From NCBI GenBank assembly GCA_934168365.1, contig CAKPNJ010000001.1:124001-188000 (forward strand): a stretch of 64,000 nucleotides of DNA, written 5' to 3'. Under the pieces are notes generated by a model. The model ran no database searches. It saw nothing but the letters and a program-made list of their open reading frames with translations, and was not told where the DNA came from. Of this stretch, positions 1 to 7,708 are shown one piece after another (within the stretch, counting starts at the first letter, position 1; each line of letters starts with the position of its first letter). Source of the stretch: an uncultured Clostridia bacterium (GTDB lineage: Bacteria; Bacillota; Clostridia; TANB77; CAG-508). The translations under genes and the position numbers were made by a program.

Positions 1-1
1 A

Positions 2-82
2 AAAATATTGCAAGAAACAGTAAAAAAACAGTATAATATACAAAACATAGAAGTCACAAAAGAAGTTTATATGAAAAAATAA
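2..82 (+). CDS. C-terminal end of an unidentified protein (partial)
   Basis: An open frame enters from the left edge and ends at TAA 80-82, giving 26 residues rich in Lys, Val and Ile. No start is visible because the gene begins outside the window. In many Clostridia the gene just before spo0A is spoIVB, but the tail is too short to identify and this is only a positional guess. Its A-ending codon usage matches the neighbouring genes, so it is probably real coding sequence. Confidence 0.4.
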   Translation, partial: KILQETVKKQYNIQNIEVTKEVYMKK

Positions 83-219
83 TACATAAAAATAAAGGGT
101 TTTACAAATAAATGGAAAAAACTTCCAAAAACCTATTGCAAAATTTTTATATTCATATTATAATTAGGACAGTAAAAAATGTAAAAATTTTACAAATTTA
201 AAAATAGGGGGAAAGAATT

Positions 220-1038
220 GTGAATGAGAAAATTACGGTATTAGTGGCAGATGATAATAGTGACTTTACTATGACATTATCTAGTTATTTAGAAAAGGAA
301 GAGCAAATTCAAATTGTTGGAATTGCTAAAGATGGTAATGAAGCATATGAAAAGGCAATAGAACTAAAACCAGATATTTTATTATTAGATATAATTATGC
401 CACACTTGGATGGACTTGGAGTTCTAGAAAAATTAGGAGAAACTAATTTAGAAAAAAGTCCATTAGTAATTATTTTGTCTGCTGTAGGACAAGATAAAAT
501 AACACAAAAAGCAATATCTTTGGGAGCTCAATACTATATTGTAAAACCTTTTGATATAAACGTCTTAATAAAAAGAATGAAAGAGTTGAAAAATTATCAA
601 CCAACTCAGTTTAAGGGAGGATTTATTACTAGAGAAATAAAGGCCCAATACATAGATATTGCACCAGATAAAAAGAAGAACCAAGAAAACCTAGAAGCAC
701 TTGTAACAAATATCATTCACGAAGTTGGAGTACCAGCTCACATAAAAGGATACCAATACTTAAGAGAAGCAATAATGATGGTAATAAAAGATACAGATGT
801 AATCAATCAAATTACAAAACAACTTTATCCTGAAATTGCAGATAAATACCATACTACACCAAGCAGAGTAGAAAGAGCAATCCGTCATGCAATAGAAGTA
901 GCATGGGGAAGAGGAGAGCAAAGTGCAGTTGAAAACATATTTGGCTACACAGTATCAGCAGCCAAAGGAAAGCCAACAAATAGCGAATTTATAGCGATGA
1001 TTAGCGACAAATTAAGGCTTGAATTAAAGTCTGCATAA
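220..1038 (+). CDS. spo0A: Sporulation master response regulator Spo0A
   Basis: Spo0A is the phosphorelay-activated transcription factor that commits the cell to sporulation. The 272-residue product has an N-terminal receiver domain (about residues 5-125) with the acidic pair DD near the start, the phosphoacceptor Asp in LLLDIIMP, and the conserved Lys in YIVKPFD. The C-terminal Spo0A DNA-binding domain (about 155-270) contains the recognition helix region [18 protein letters not shown], which is diagnostic. It starts at GTG 220 behind AGGGGGA; no ATG fits. A strong terminator follows at 1087. The length equals the usual family length, so this is the functional orthologue. I saw no clear Spo0A box upstream. 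Confidence 0.97.
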   Translation: MNEKITVLVADDNSDFTMTLSSYLEKEEQIQIVGIAKDGNEAYEKAIELKPDILLLDIIMPHLDGLGVLEKLGETNLEKSPLVIILSAVGQDKITQKAISLGAQYYIVKPFDINVLIKRMKELKNYQPTQFKGGFITREIKAQYIDIAPDKKKNQENLEALVTNIIHEVGVPAHIKGYQYLREAIMMVIKDTDVINQITKQLYPEIADKYHTTPSRVERAIRHAIEVAWGRGEQSAVENIFGYTVSAAKGKPTNSEFIAMISDKLRLELKSA

Positions 1039-1086
1039 GGGGTTGAAACTCTTAATAGAAATCATATAAATATTTAACAACAAAAA

Positions 1087-1127
1087 AATAACCATTTACC
1101 TAGCAAAGTAGAATGGTTATTTTTTTA
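1087..1127 (+). terminator. Rho-independent terminator of spo0A
   Basis: A perfect 10-bp stem (AATAACCATT with AATGGTTATT) is followed by a run of seven T. Confidence 0.85.
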
Positions 1128-1285
1128 TTGATTATAAAAAGAAAAACTGGAAAAAATTTGCTTTGTTCGCTTGATTTTTACGAACAAATGTTATATGTTA
1201 TTTGCCGTAGGAAATGAGAATAAGCAGATGTGGTTTCCACTTTACATATAACAGAGCATAACTCTGAGAAAGTGAGGTGGTGTTT

Positions 1286-1390
1286 ATGATAGAATTTCTA
1301 ATGTTTCTAGTTATAGGAATAATGATTTCAACAACCATAAACGTAGCCTTATTAGCAATTATATTTATACAGTGGACAAATAAGGAATAA
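1286..1390 (+). CDS. Small hydrophobic peptide, putative type I toxin (holin-like/TxpA-like)
   Basis: This 34-residue peptide is one hydrophobic helix (MIEFLMFLVIGIMIS, then TTINVALLAIIF) with a short polar tail ending QWTNKE. That is the layout of TxpA/BsrG-type and holin-like membrane toxins. It has a strong RBS (GAGGTGG) five bases before ATG 1286. Three features around it match type I toxin-antitoxin loci: a long leader, a bidirectional hairpin right after the stop (1394-1435), and a consensus promoter on the other strand (1483-1511) firing back toward the gene. The family assignment rests on size, topology and context, not on a database match. The peptide is too short for usual gene calling. 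Confidence 0.7.
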   Translation: MIEFLMFLVIGIMISTTINVALLAIIFIQWTNKE

Positions 1391-1393
1391 ATA

Positions 1394-1435
1394 AAAAAAC
1401 ACATCTGTGATTTGACCGTTATAGATGTGTTTTTT
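1394..1435. terminator. Bidirectional terminator of the toxin/antitoxin locus
   Basis: A 13-bp A/T-flanked stem (AAAAAACACATCT with AGATGTGTTTTTT) has T-runs in both directions, so it can end both the toxin mRNA and the antisense RNA. Confidence 0.75.
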
Positions 1436-1476
1436 CTATATCGTGGAAAGCCATGTTTGTGGTTTCTCCATTTCCT
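1394..1476 (-). ncRNA. Putative antitoxin RNA antisense to the toxin mRNA 3' region
   Basis: A perfect sigma-A promoter on the minus strand (TTGACA, 17 bp, TATAAT) would start an RNA near 1476. It would run leftward to the bidirectional hairpin at 1394-1435 (stem AAAAAACACATCT with AGATGTGTTTTTT), giving an RNA of about 80 nt. The arrangement resembles RatA opposite txpA and SR4 opposite bsrG. The ends are inferred; only the promoter and the hairpin are visible directly. Confidence 0.6.
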
Positions 1477-1482
1477 ATAATT

Positions 1483-1511
1483 ATTATACACACACTAAAT
1501 AGATTTGTCAA
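1483..1511 (-). promoter_or_regulatory. Consensus sigma-A promoter for the antisense RNA
   Basis: Read on the minus strand, TTGACA (1506-1511) and TATAAT (1483-1488) are separated by exactly 17 bp. Both hexamers match consensus perfectly, as expected for a constitutive antitoxin RNA. Confidence 0.85.
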
Positions 1512-1516
1512 ACTTA

Positions 1517-1545
1517 TTGACTAATAATTCCATGAAATATATAAT
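1517..1545 (+). promoter_or_regulatory. Sigma-A promoter of the nrdD-like operon
   Basis: TTGACT (1517-1522) and TATAAT (1540-1545) are separated by 17 bp, 32 bp before the ATG. The promoter is back-to-back with the antisense-RNA promoter at 1483-1511. Confidence 0.8.
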
Positions 1546-1576
1546 TAACATAGCAAAAAAACAAGGAGGACTAATA

Positions 1577-3748
1577 ATGTTAATTGAAGTTCCAGAAAAA
1601 GTTGCTAAAAAAATAGTAGTAAAAAGAGATGGAAAAAAAGTCGAGTTTGACGGCGCAAAAATTGCACTTGCCATTCAAAAAGGTTTTGGAGATATTGTAG
1701 GAAATGAAGATCCTAAAACAGCTAAATATAATGAAACAGATGTAAATAAAGTATATAGTAAAGTTTTAGGTAGAATAGAAAAAATAGATTCTGATAAAAT
1801 AAAAATTGAAGAGATTCAAGACTTGATAGAAGAGGAATTAAAGAACTTAGGCTATCAGGATGTTTATGGAGCTTTTGCAAGTTATCGTGAAAAAAGAGCC
1901 CAATCAAGACAGTTGTTTTTTGATGAAAAAAAACAACATAAATTTCTAAAAGCATTGGAAAATTTAGGATTAAAGTCAGCCAATGTAGAAGAAAATAAAA
2001 AGGATAGAAACAATGATAATGAAACAACCATGGGAAATATGTTTCAATATGCAAGTACAATTTCAAGACAATTTGCAATAACATATTTAATGAAAAAGAA
2101 ATTCTCAGAAGCACACGAAAATGGAGACATATATATTCATGGAATGAATTTTATTCCAACAGGTACAACAAGTTCATGTCAAATAGATATAAGCAAATTA
2201 TATGATGATGGTTTTTATGTAGGAAATAACTATATAAAAGAGCCAAGTGGAATAATAGCATATTCAAACTTAGCAACCGTTGCAATACAAGCAAATCAAA
2301 ATGATCAATATGGTGAACAAAGTATACCATCATTTGACTATTATATGGCACAAGGAGTCCTTAAAACATTTAAAAAGCAATTGAAACAATTGATTTTTGA
2401 CTTTTTAGAGTTGACAGACTTTGATAAATTCATTGCTATAAATGGAATTGAAAGAGAAATAGAAAAAATAAATACTATTGACTTTGAACCAAGTATATTT
2501 GATAAATATTGTAGAGAGTCTGAGGAGCTTAAAAGAATGTTTAAAATTGCATATAACAAGGCAATTGAAAAAACTAAAAAATTAACAGACCAAGCAATGG
2601 AATCATTTATATATGATTTAAACACAATACATTCAAGAGCAGGGAATAGGCTACCATTTTCTTGTATTAACTTTGGAACAGACACATCAACAGAAGGCAG
2701 AATGGTAACCAAATCAATATTAACTGCAATTAACAATGGCCTTGGAAGTGGTGAAGAATGTGCATTTCCAGTAGCAATTTTTAAAGTGAAAACTGGAACA
2801 AACTATAACAAGGAAGACACAAACTATGATTTGTTTGAACTAGCATGCACAGTAGCTATTAAAAGAAAGAATATTAACTTTTCTTTCTTAGATGCAGAAT
2901 TTAATATAGATGATTACAAACAAGGAGATTATGATACAGAAGTTGCATACACAGGAATAGGAAATAGAGTGTTAGAAAATGTAGTTGACTCAAATAAAGC
3001 AGTATCAGTGGGCAGAGGAACATTATCAACAACTTCAATAAACTTACCTAGGTTAGGAATAAAACATGGAATTATTTCAAGTGATAAAGCAGACGAAAAG
3101 GGATTTTTTACTGAACTAGAAGAAAAATTAGATTTAGTAAAAGACCAACTCTTAGAAAGATATGAAATACAATGTAAGAAAAATACATACAATTTTCCGT
3201 TCCTATTAGAGCAAAATGTATGGATAGACAGTGAAAAATTAAAAGATAATGATAATTTGAAAAAAGCACTAAAGCATGGCGTTTTGAATATAGGTTTTAG
3301 CGGATTAGCAGAATGTTTAAAAGCTTTGAAAGGAGAACATCAGGGAGAGTCAAAAGAGGCACAAAAATTTGGTATTAAAATAGTAGAATTTATGAGAAAG
3401 AAATGTGACGAATATTCTGAAAAATACAATTTGAACTTTAATTTAGTTGCAACACCAAAAGAAGAAATATCAAATAAATTTATAAAAATGGACCAAGCTA
3501 TTTATGGAAAATTAAAAGGTATAACAGACAAAAATCGTTATACTAACTCTTTCCATATTCCAGAAGGATATAGAATTTCTACAGAAGATAAAATTAAAAT
3601 CGAAGCACAATACCATAGCATGACAAATGGAGGACATATTGCAATTGTGCAAATAAAAAATGGAGATACAAAGGATGTTATAAATGTTATAAAAACCATG
3701 AAAGAAAATGGAATTGGCTATGGAAAGATAGTTAATATGGAGAAGTAA
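1577..3748 (+). CDS. Degenerate class III (anaerobic) ribonucleotide reductase-like protein, NrdD family
   Basis: The start is ATG 1577 behind AAGGAGG; an upstream in-frame ATG has no RBS and overlaps the promoter. The 723-residue product has an N-terminal ATP-cone (VVKRDGKKVEFDGAKI) and a long NrdD barrel with the blocks NFGTDTSTEGRM, GRGTLSTTSINLPRLGI and TNSFHIPEGYRI. NrdD normally reduces ribonucleoside triphosphates with a C-terminal glycyl radical and an active-site Cys. Here the protein stops at GIGYGKIVNMEK, exactly where the CxxC zinc finger and the RVxGY glycyl-radical loop should begin. The block usually reading MGCRTRV reads TGIGNRV. No nrdG follows, and no frameshift is seen at the end. 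It may be a regulatory or dead paralogue, or may use a separate radical domain. The comparison is from memory of the family. Confidence 0.8.
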   Translation: MLIEVPEKVAKKIVVKRDGKKVEFDGAKIALAIQKGFGDIVGNEDPKTAKYNETDVNKVYSKVLGRIEKIDSDKIKIEEIQDLIEEELKNLGYQDVYGAFASYREKRAQSRQLFFDEKKQHKFLKALENLGLKSANVEENKKDRNNDNETTMGNMFQYASTISRQFAITYLMKKKFSEAHENGDIYIHGMNFIPTGTTSSCQIDISKLYDDGFYVGNNYIKEPSGIIAYSNLATVAIQANQNDQYGEQSIPSFDYYMAQGVLKTFKKQLKQLIFDFLELTDFDKFIAINGIEREIEKINTIDFEPSIFDKYCRESEELKRMFKIAYNKAIEKTKKLTDQAMESFIYDLNTIHSRAGNRLPFSCINFGTDTSTEGRMVTKSILTAINNGLGSGEECAFPVAIFKVKTGTNYNKEDTNYDLFELACTVAIKRKNINFSFLDAEFNIDDYKQGDYDTEVAYTGIGNRVLENVVDSNKAVSVGRGTLSTTSINLPRLGIKHGIISSDKADEKGFFTELEEKLDLVKDQLLERYEIQCKKNTYNFPFLLEQNVWIDSEKLKDNDNLKKALKHGVLNIGFSGLAECLKALKGEHQGESKEAQKFGIKIVEFMRKKCDEYSEKYNLNFNLVATPKEEISNKFIKMDQAIYGKLKGITDKNRYTNSFHIPEGYRISTEDKIKIEAQYHSMTNGGHIAIVQIKNGDTKDVINVIKTMKENGIGYGKIVNMEK

Positions 3749-3750
3749 AA

Positions 3751-4278
3751 ATGGACGAATTTGATAAAGAACAAGCCAATAATAGAGAATATGTTTTAAG
3801 TATGGTAAAACAAGATGGAAAATTACTAGATTTAGCTTCTGAACGATTACAAGATGACGAGGAAATTGTAATGGAAGCGGTTAAACAAAACCCTATATCT
3901 TTGGAATTTGCAAGTAGTAGATTAAAAGATAATGCAAAAATAGTAATGGAGTCAGTATCAAGAGTTGGTTGGACAGCATGTTATGCAAGTGAAAAACTAA
4001 GAGCAAATAAAGAAATTATGTTATCAGGGCTGAAAATAGATGGTCAAATTTTATACTATGTATCAAAAGAATTAAGAGACGACAAAGAAGCTGTTTTAGC
4101 AGCTGTAACAAATAAAGGGTTAATATTAAAGTATGCAAGTAATAGATTAAGACAAGATAAAGATATAGTATTAGCAGCAATAAAACAAGATAAAAGAGCA
4201 AAAGAATATATTGCATCAGAAGAACTAAAAAATGATGAAGACATACAGTTGATATTAAATCCACCACAAGAGGGCTAG
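3751..4278 (+). CDS. DUF4116 repeat protein
   Basis: This 175-residue soluble protein consists of about four tandem helical repeats of roughly 45 residues. Each contains a block like L.LAS.RL..D.EIV..AV (for example LDLASERLQDDEEIV, LEFASSRLKDNAKIV, LKYASNRLRQDKDIV), which is the DUF4116 pattern. Its function is unknown; such repeats are thought to be structural or binding modules. It begins two bases after the nrdD-like stop and has no good RBS of its own beyond GGAGAAG, so it is probably translationally coupled. No catalytic motif is visible. Confidence 0.75.
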   Translation: MDEFDKEQANNREYVLSMVKQDGKLLDLASERLQDDEEIVMEAVKQNPISLEFASSRLKDNAKIVMESVSRVGWTACYASEKLRANKEIMLSGLKIDGQILYYVSKELRDDKEAVLAAVTNKGLILKYASNRLRQDKDIVLAAIKQDKRAKEYIASEELKNDEDIQLILNPPQEG

Positions 4279-4343
4279 AAACAAAATTAAAAAAATAGAA
4301 TAATTTAAATATAAACATCAAACAATAAGTAATGGTGATTGAA

Positions 4344-4589
4344 ATGAAAATATCATGGCTTAAATATGAGCAAGATAAAAAAAGTTTTCGTTTACCAGAA
4401 GCCTTAGGTTTTGATGTTTTTTATTTGTCAGATTTAGAACAAACAGATAATAAAATGAAAGAACTAATAAAAAACGATTATGACACAATAGTTATATCAA
4501 ATGAGGTTGCTGGTTTTTCAGAAGATATTATAAAAAAATATCAAAAAAGTAAAGATATAAAAATAGTAATTTCTTTAGATAAAGACTAA
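4344..4589 (+). CDS. Small protein resembling V-type ATPase subunit F
   Basis: The 81-residue product begins MKISWLKYEQD and has the pattern FRLPEALGFDVFYL followed by DYDTIVISNEVAGF. This resembles the V/A-type ATPase F-subunit fold, where a residue pair such as FRLAG is followed by a strand like GIILIxxE. I prefer ATG 4344 over ATG 4332 because GGTGA lies about six bases before it and F subunits begin with a MKI strand. No other ATPase subunit is nearby. It sits before yyaC in a sporulation-rich stretch, so a role in spore formation is possible but unproven. Confidence 0.5.
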   Translation: MKISWLKYEQDKKSFRLPEALGFDVFYLSDLEQTDNKMKELIKNDYDTIVISNEVAGFSEDIIKKYQKSKDIKIVISLDKD

Positions 4590-4601
4590 TAAAAATAGAG
4601 T

Positions 4602-5042
4602 ATGAAAAATATGAGTTATACTTTTGTGTGTATTGGAACAAATAAAATAGTGCCAGATTCATTTGGACCTAGAGTTGGAAACAAACTCAGACAGGTCTTT
4701 TATTCAAGACCAGAAATAAGTGTTTATGGAACAATGCAAAGTCCAGTACATTTGAAGAATGCTACTCGCTTTCTAGAAGAACTAGAAAATAAAAACCAAA
4801 TAATTTTAATTGATTCAGCTATTGGGAAAAGAGAAGAGATAGGAAACACCTATGTAAATAGAGGTGGAATGGAGATAGGCAAAGCTTTCAACCAAAGCAT
4901 ATATTTTCCAGCAAACATAAATATAAAAACTGTAATTGGAGCAAAAGAATATATGCCAAACTATAGTGTGAATCAAATAGAAAACTTGGCAAATGAAGTT
5001 GCTAGTAAAATTGTTAAAATTGTTTTTGAGTTACCTGTATAA
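4602..5042 (+). CDS. yyaC: YyaC family sporulation protein (DUF1256, germination-protease-like fold)
   Basis: This 146-residue protein has the family blocks FVCIGTNKIVPDSFGPRVG, VYGTMQSPVHLKN and IILIDSAIG. YyaC proteins share the fold of hydrogenase-maturation and GPR spore proteases and are made during sporulation; the substrate is uncertain. The start may be ATG 4602 or ATG 4611; neither has a strong RBS. It follows the F-subunit-like gene by 12 bases and is likely co-transcribed with it. The length is slightly below that of Bacillus YyaC. Confidence 0.8.
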   Translation: MKNMSYTFVCIGTNKIVPDSFGPRVGNKLRQVFYSRPEISVYGTMQSPVHLKNATRFLEELENKNQIILIDSAIGKREEIGNTYVNRGGMEIGKAFNQSIYFPANINIKTVIGAKEYMPNYSVNQIENLANEVASKIVKIVFELPV

Positions 5043-5096
5043 AAAATTATAAAATGGAAAAAATTGAGTTATAAACATAAGAAAGGATAAGAAAAG

Positions 5097-5450
5097 ATGA
5101 ATACAGGTAATTTAAAAAATATTGTGGTGTTAAAAGATTTGCCTTCTAATTTGATAGAAGAGGCAATAGTTGTGTTAAAGGAAAATCAAAAAATACCAAA
5201 ATTGGAACCTGCATCAACAGACAAAAAAGAAAGTAACTCTGAGCCACAGAAAATCAAAAATTCTAAGGACTATATAATTAAAGAAGCACAAATGCTGATT
5301 TCAGAATATATTTCAAAAATTGAAAGCAAAAACAAAAAAGAAAATCAATCAATACAAAAACTAAATAAAAAATGTAAAAGGTTAAAAACAGTAAATCAAG
5401 CCTTATTAGTTGGCTTAGCAATTAGCCTTTTGATAAATTTCATATTTTAA
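5097..5450 (+). CDS. Unknown tail-anchored protein with coiled coil
   Basis: This 117-residue protein has an N-terminal 35-residue segment containing NIVVLKDLPSNLIEEAIVVL, a Lys/Glu/Ser-rich linker, a predicted coiled coil (about 60-95, EYISKIESKNKKEN) and a C-terminal hydrophobic helix (ALLVGLAISLLINFIF). It should sit in the membrane with its bulk in the cytoplasm. I do not recognise the family. It lies just upstream of the spoIVFA-like gene, so an envelope or sporulation role is plausible but not shown. Confidence 0.6.
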   Translation: MNTGNLKNIVVLKDLPSNLIEEAIVVLKENQKIPKLEPASTDKKESNSEPQKIKNSKDYIIKEAQMLISEYISKIESKNKKENQSIQKLNKKCKRLKTVNQALLVGLAISLLINFIF

Positions 5451-5514
5451 GAATAAAGCACTTTTTCCTCACATATAAATGAAACATAAACCACAAAGGA
5501 AGAGGTGTATTTTT

Positions 5515-6465
5515 TTGGAAAGAACATTATCACAAGAAGAAAGAATAAGAAGAGCAGAGGAAATATACTACCGCAGAAAATTGAATAATAGTGATGTTAG
5601 AATGCCTAGTTCTCAGGTAAGAGATAAAACTGAAAAAAGGCAGTTCTCTTTGTATAGAAAAGTGGCTATACAAATATTGTTATGTGTGCTAATTTATTTA
5701 GTCTTTTCTTTAATTAAAGAAGCAAATTATCTATTTTCTGAAAATGTAATAAATAAAACAAAGGAATTTTTGAGTCAAGACATAAATTTTGAAGTTATAT
5801 CTTCAAGAGTAAATGAATTCTGGCAGAATAATAAAGACAAATTTAGTATTTTTACAAATAACGAAGAACAAAATGTAAATAATGAGCAGAATACAAATAT
5901 TGAAAATAATGAGCAGAATACTGAAAACAATGTGCAAAACACAGAAAATAATACTAGTCAAAATGAACAAGTAAATAATGAAACCACAGGAATAGGTGGG
6001 TCAAGCTCTACAGAAAATAATCAAGTTGATGAAAATACTAAAAAAAGTCAAATGGAAATTGATGCTGAATACATAAAAAAGAACTTTGAATTGCAATTGC
6101 CTATAAAAGCAAAAGTTACTTCTGCTTATGGAAAAAGAGAAGCGGACGAAATTGTATCTGCAGACCATTCTGGAATAGATTTAGGAGTAGTTGTTGGAAC
6201 AACAGTGCTAGCAGCAATGGAAGGAACAGTTACAGTAGTGTCAAATGAAGGTGAATACGGCACACATGTTAAAATTGTAAATAAAGATGTCACAACCATT
6301 TATGCACATTGCAGTAAGATTTTAGTTAAGAAAGGTGCTAAGATTAAAAAAGGACAAAAAATAGCTTTATCAGGAAATACAGGAAATACTACAGGCCCAC
6401 ATTTGCATTTTGAAATTAGGAGGGATGAGAGAACTGTTAACCCAGCCCTAGTCTTGAATTTTTAA
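5515..6465 (+). CDS. Membrane-anchored LytM/M23 protein, SpoIVFA-like
   Basis: The product has a charged N-terminus, one transmembrane helix (IQILLCVLIYLVFSLI), a low-complexity Asn/Glu/Gln linker with repeated NNEQNT units, and a C-terminal M23 domain. The zinc motifs HSGIDLG, YAHCS and HLHFEI all look intact. SpoIVFA is an M23-like membrane protein that controls the SpoIVFB protease, and an M50 gene follows here, so SpoIVFA is the natural assignment. I choose TTG 5515 because GAGGTG lies seven bases upstream; an in-frame ATG at 5479 has no RBS. Unlike many SpoIVFA proteins the peptidase residues are kept, so a general cell-wall hydrolase is the alternative. Confidence 0.75.
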   Translation: MERTLSQEERIRRAEEIYYRRKLNNSDVRMPSSQVRDKTEKRQFSLYRKVAIQILLCVLIYLVFSLIKEANYLFSENVINKTKEFLSQDINFEVISSRVNEFWQNNKDKFSIFTNNEEQNVNNEQNTNIENNEQNTENNVQNTENNTSQNEQVNNETTGIGGSSSTENNQVDENTKKSQMEIDAEYIKKNFELQLPIKAKVTSAYGKREADEIVSADHSGIDLGVVVGTTVLAAMEGTVTVVSNEGEYGTHVKIVNKDVTTIYAHCSKILVKKGAKIKKGQKIALSGNTGNTTGPHLHFEIRRDERTVNPALVLNF

Positions 6466-6471
6466 AATAAT

Positions 6472-6616
6472 CAGCATCTTGCGTTGTCAGAATTCATTTG
6501 AAACGCGGTTACATACAAAAGTATGCGCCCTTGCTTTTCAAATAAATTCTTCCTAGCAATATACTAATTCTTTTAAAAATTCTAAATAAGATACTTAGCA
6601 TCTTGCGTCGGCAGAA
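6472..6616. repeat. 145-bp structured element bounded by imperfect 21-bp direct repeats
   Basis: CAGCATCTTGCGTTGTCAGAA (6472-6492) recurs as TAGCATCTTGCGTCGGCAGAA (6596-6616). Inside lies a long inverted repeat (GAATTCATTTGAAA at 6490-6503 with TTTCAAATAAATTC at 6536-6549), with an inner CATAC-AAAA-GTATG hairpin. It fills the gap between spoIVFA and spoIVFB and looks like a MITE-like insertion or structured RNA. It is more GC-rich than its surroundings and no ORF is present. Confidence 0.6.
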
Positions 6617-6635
6617 ATAATAAAAGGAGTGGAAG

Positions 6636-7326
6636 ATGAGCATAAAAATTGATTTAAAAATTTTTTTATTTGCAATTATATTTTGGTTTACAAAGCAAAT
6701 TGAAATATATGCACTGTTAATGATATTAGCACTAATACATGAATGTGGACATCTAGTATGTGGAATATGCTTAGGATTAAAACCAAGCAGTATAAAAATA
6801 ACACCAGTAGGATTTCAGATACTATTTAAAAATTACATACAAGACTATAACACAAAAGTGCAAAAAGGTAATGAAGTTTGTATAAAGAAAATAGCAATTG
6901 CATTTGCAGGACCACTAGTAAACATATTTATTGCAATAATTGCTTTTTTTATGCCACAAAACATGGCAATACCAAAAGAAACTTTAATATATGCAAACCT
7001 AATACTTGCAACGTTTAACTTACTACCAATATATCCTTTAGATGGAGGAAGAATACTAAAAGAAATAATAGCAATTAAGAAGCGGAAGAAAAAATGCATA
7101 TAAAATAGTAAATAAAGTTTCGATGATAACTGTAATAATACTAACAATACTAACCTCAATAACAATTTTATACATACACAACATAGCTTTCATAATAATA
7201 CTTGCATATTTGTGGTATCTAAACATTCAAAATGAAAAAACATATAGATTAAAGAAAAAGGTATATGAAAACATACAAGAACAAGAAAATTTTGTTCAAC
7301 CCCTTGAAATTTATGGTAAACCATAG
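6636..7326 (+). CDS. spoIVFB: SpoIVFB-like M50 intramembrane metalloprotease, needing a +1 frameshift at CGG 7083
   Basis: SpoIVFB cleaves pro-sigma-K in the mother cell during sporulation. The first frame encodes the HExxH-type motif in LALIHECGHLV and the second metal motif YPLDGGRIL inside membrane helices. It then hits an in-frame CGG (codon 150, 7083-7085) and would stop five codons later at 7099. Skipping the C and reading GGA onward gives KKGRKNAYKIVNKV and another hydrophobic segment, ending at 7326. The joined 229-residue protein has family length, and GRK-type residues after the LDGGRIL helix are typical of SpoIVFB. It is either a programmed frameshift or a pseudogene; see the findings on CGG. 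Confidence 0.8.
7083..7086 (+). other. Candidate +1 frameshift site CGGA in spoIVFB
   Basis: The zero-frame codons are AAG-CGG-AAG; the downstream part of the gene continues from GGA at 7084. In the +1 frame a TAG lies about 15 bases upstream, so the shift must fall in a window of about 25 bases that contains this CGG. Confidence 0.7.
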
Positions 7327-7332
7327 TATAAT
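7304..7332 (+). promoter_or_regulatory. Sigma-A promoter of rpsF-ssb-rpsR
   Basis: TTGAAA (7304-7309) and TATAAT (7327-7332) are separated by 17 bp. The promoter overlaps the end of spoIVFB. A leader of about 65 nt precedes rpsF. Confidence 0.8.
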
Positions 7333-7405
7333 AGTAACGTTAAAAAGGAAAAAATTCCTTACTTGCAATTTACTTGCAGGTTATATCCATGAGGAGGTGA
7401 ATATA

Positions 7406-7687
7406 ATGAACAAATACGAGAGTGTTGTCATTATTGATCCAGCTGTAGCAGAAGAGAAAGTTAAAGAACTATCTCAAAGATTTACAGACATAATCAATAA
7501 TGATGGAAAAGTTGAAAAAGTTGAAGAACTTGGTAAAAAAAGACTAGCTTATGAAGTAAAGAAAAACAAAGAAGGATACTATGTTGTTATCAACTTCGAA
7601 GCAAATCCAGACTTAATTTCTGAACTAGAAAGAAATTACAGAATTATGGATGAAGTAATAAAATTCATTACAGTAAGAGCAGAATAA
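7406..7687 (+). CDS. rpsF: 30S ribosomal protein S6
   Basis: This 93-residue protein begins MNKYESVVIIDP with the S6 blocks KRLAYEVKKNKEGYYVV and ERNYRIMDEVIKFITVR. S6 binds S18 on the 30S platform. The start is ATG 7406 behind GAGGAGGTGA; the open frame extends upstream but has no other RBS. It heads the classic rpsF-ssb-rpsR operon. Confidence 0.97.
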   Translation: MNKYESVVIIDPAVAEEKVKELSQRFTDIINNDGKVEKVEELGKKRLAYEVKKNKEGYYVVINFEANPDLISELERNYRIMDEVIKFITVRAE

Positions 7688-7708
7688 TTTAAAATGTGAG
7701 GTGTAAAA

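Noticed and set aside
1722..2114. Long minus-strand open frames opposite nrdD and many other genes
   Set aside because: They are shadows of AT-rich coding sequence, with Leu/Tyr/Phe-heavy composition and no RBS.
3720..3760. Hidden frameshift restoring the NrdD C-terminus
   Set aside because: No frame downstream encodes a CxxC zinc site or glycyl-radical loop, and there is no in-frame CGG; the next gene begins two bases later.
7089..7094. A6 run in spoIVFB as a homopolymer sequencing error
   Set aside because: Removing one A also restores the frame, but it explains only one of four breaks. The CGG explanation fits all four and gives the family-like GRKNAYK sequence.
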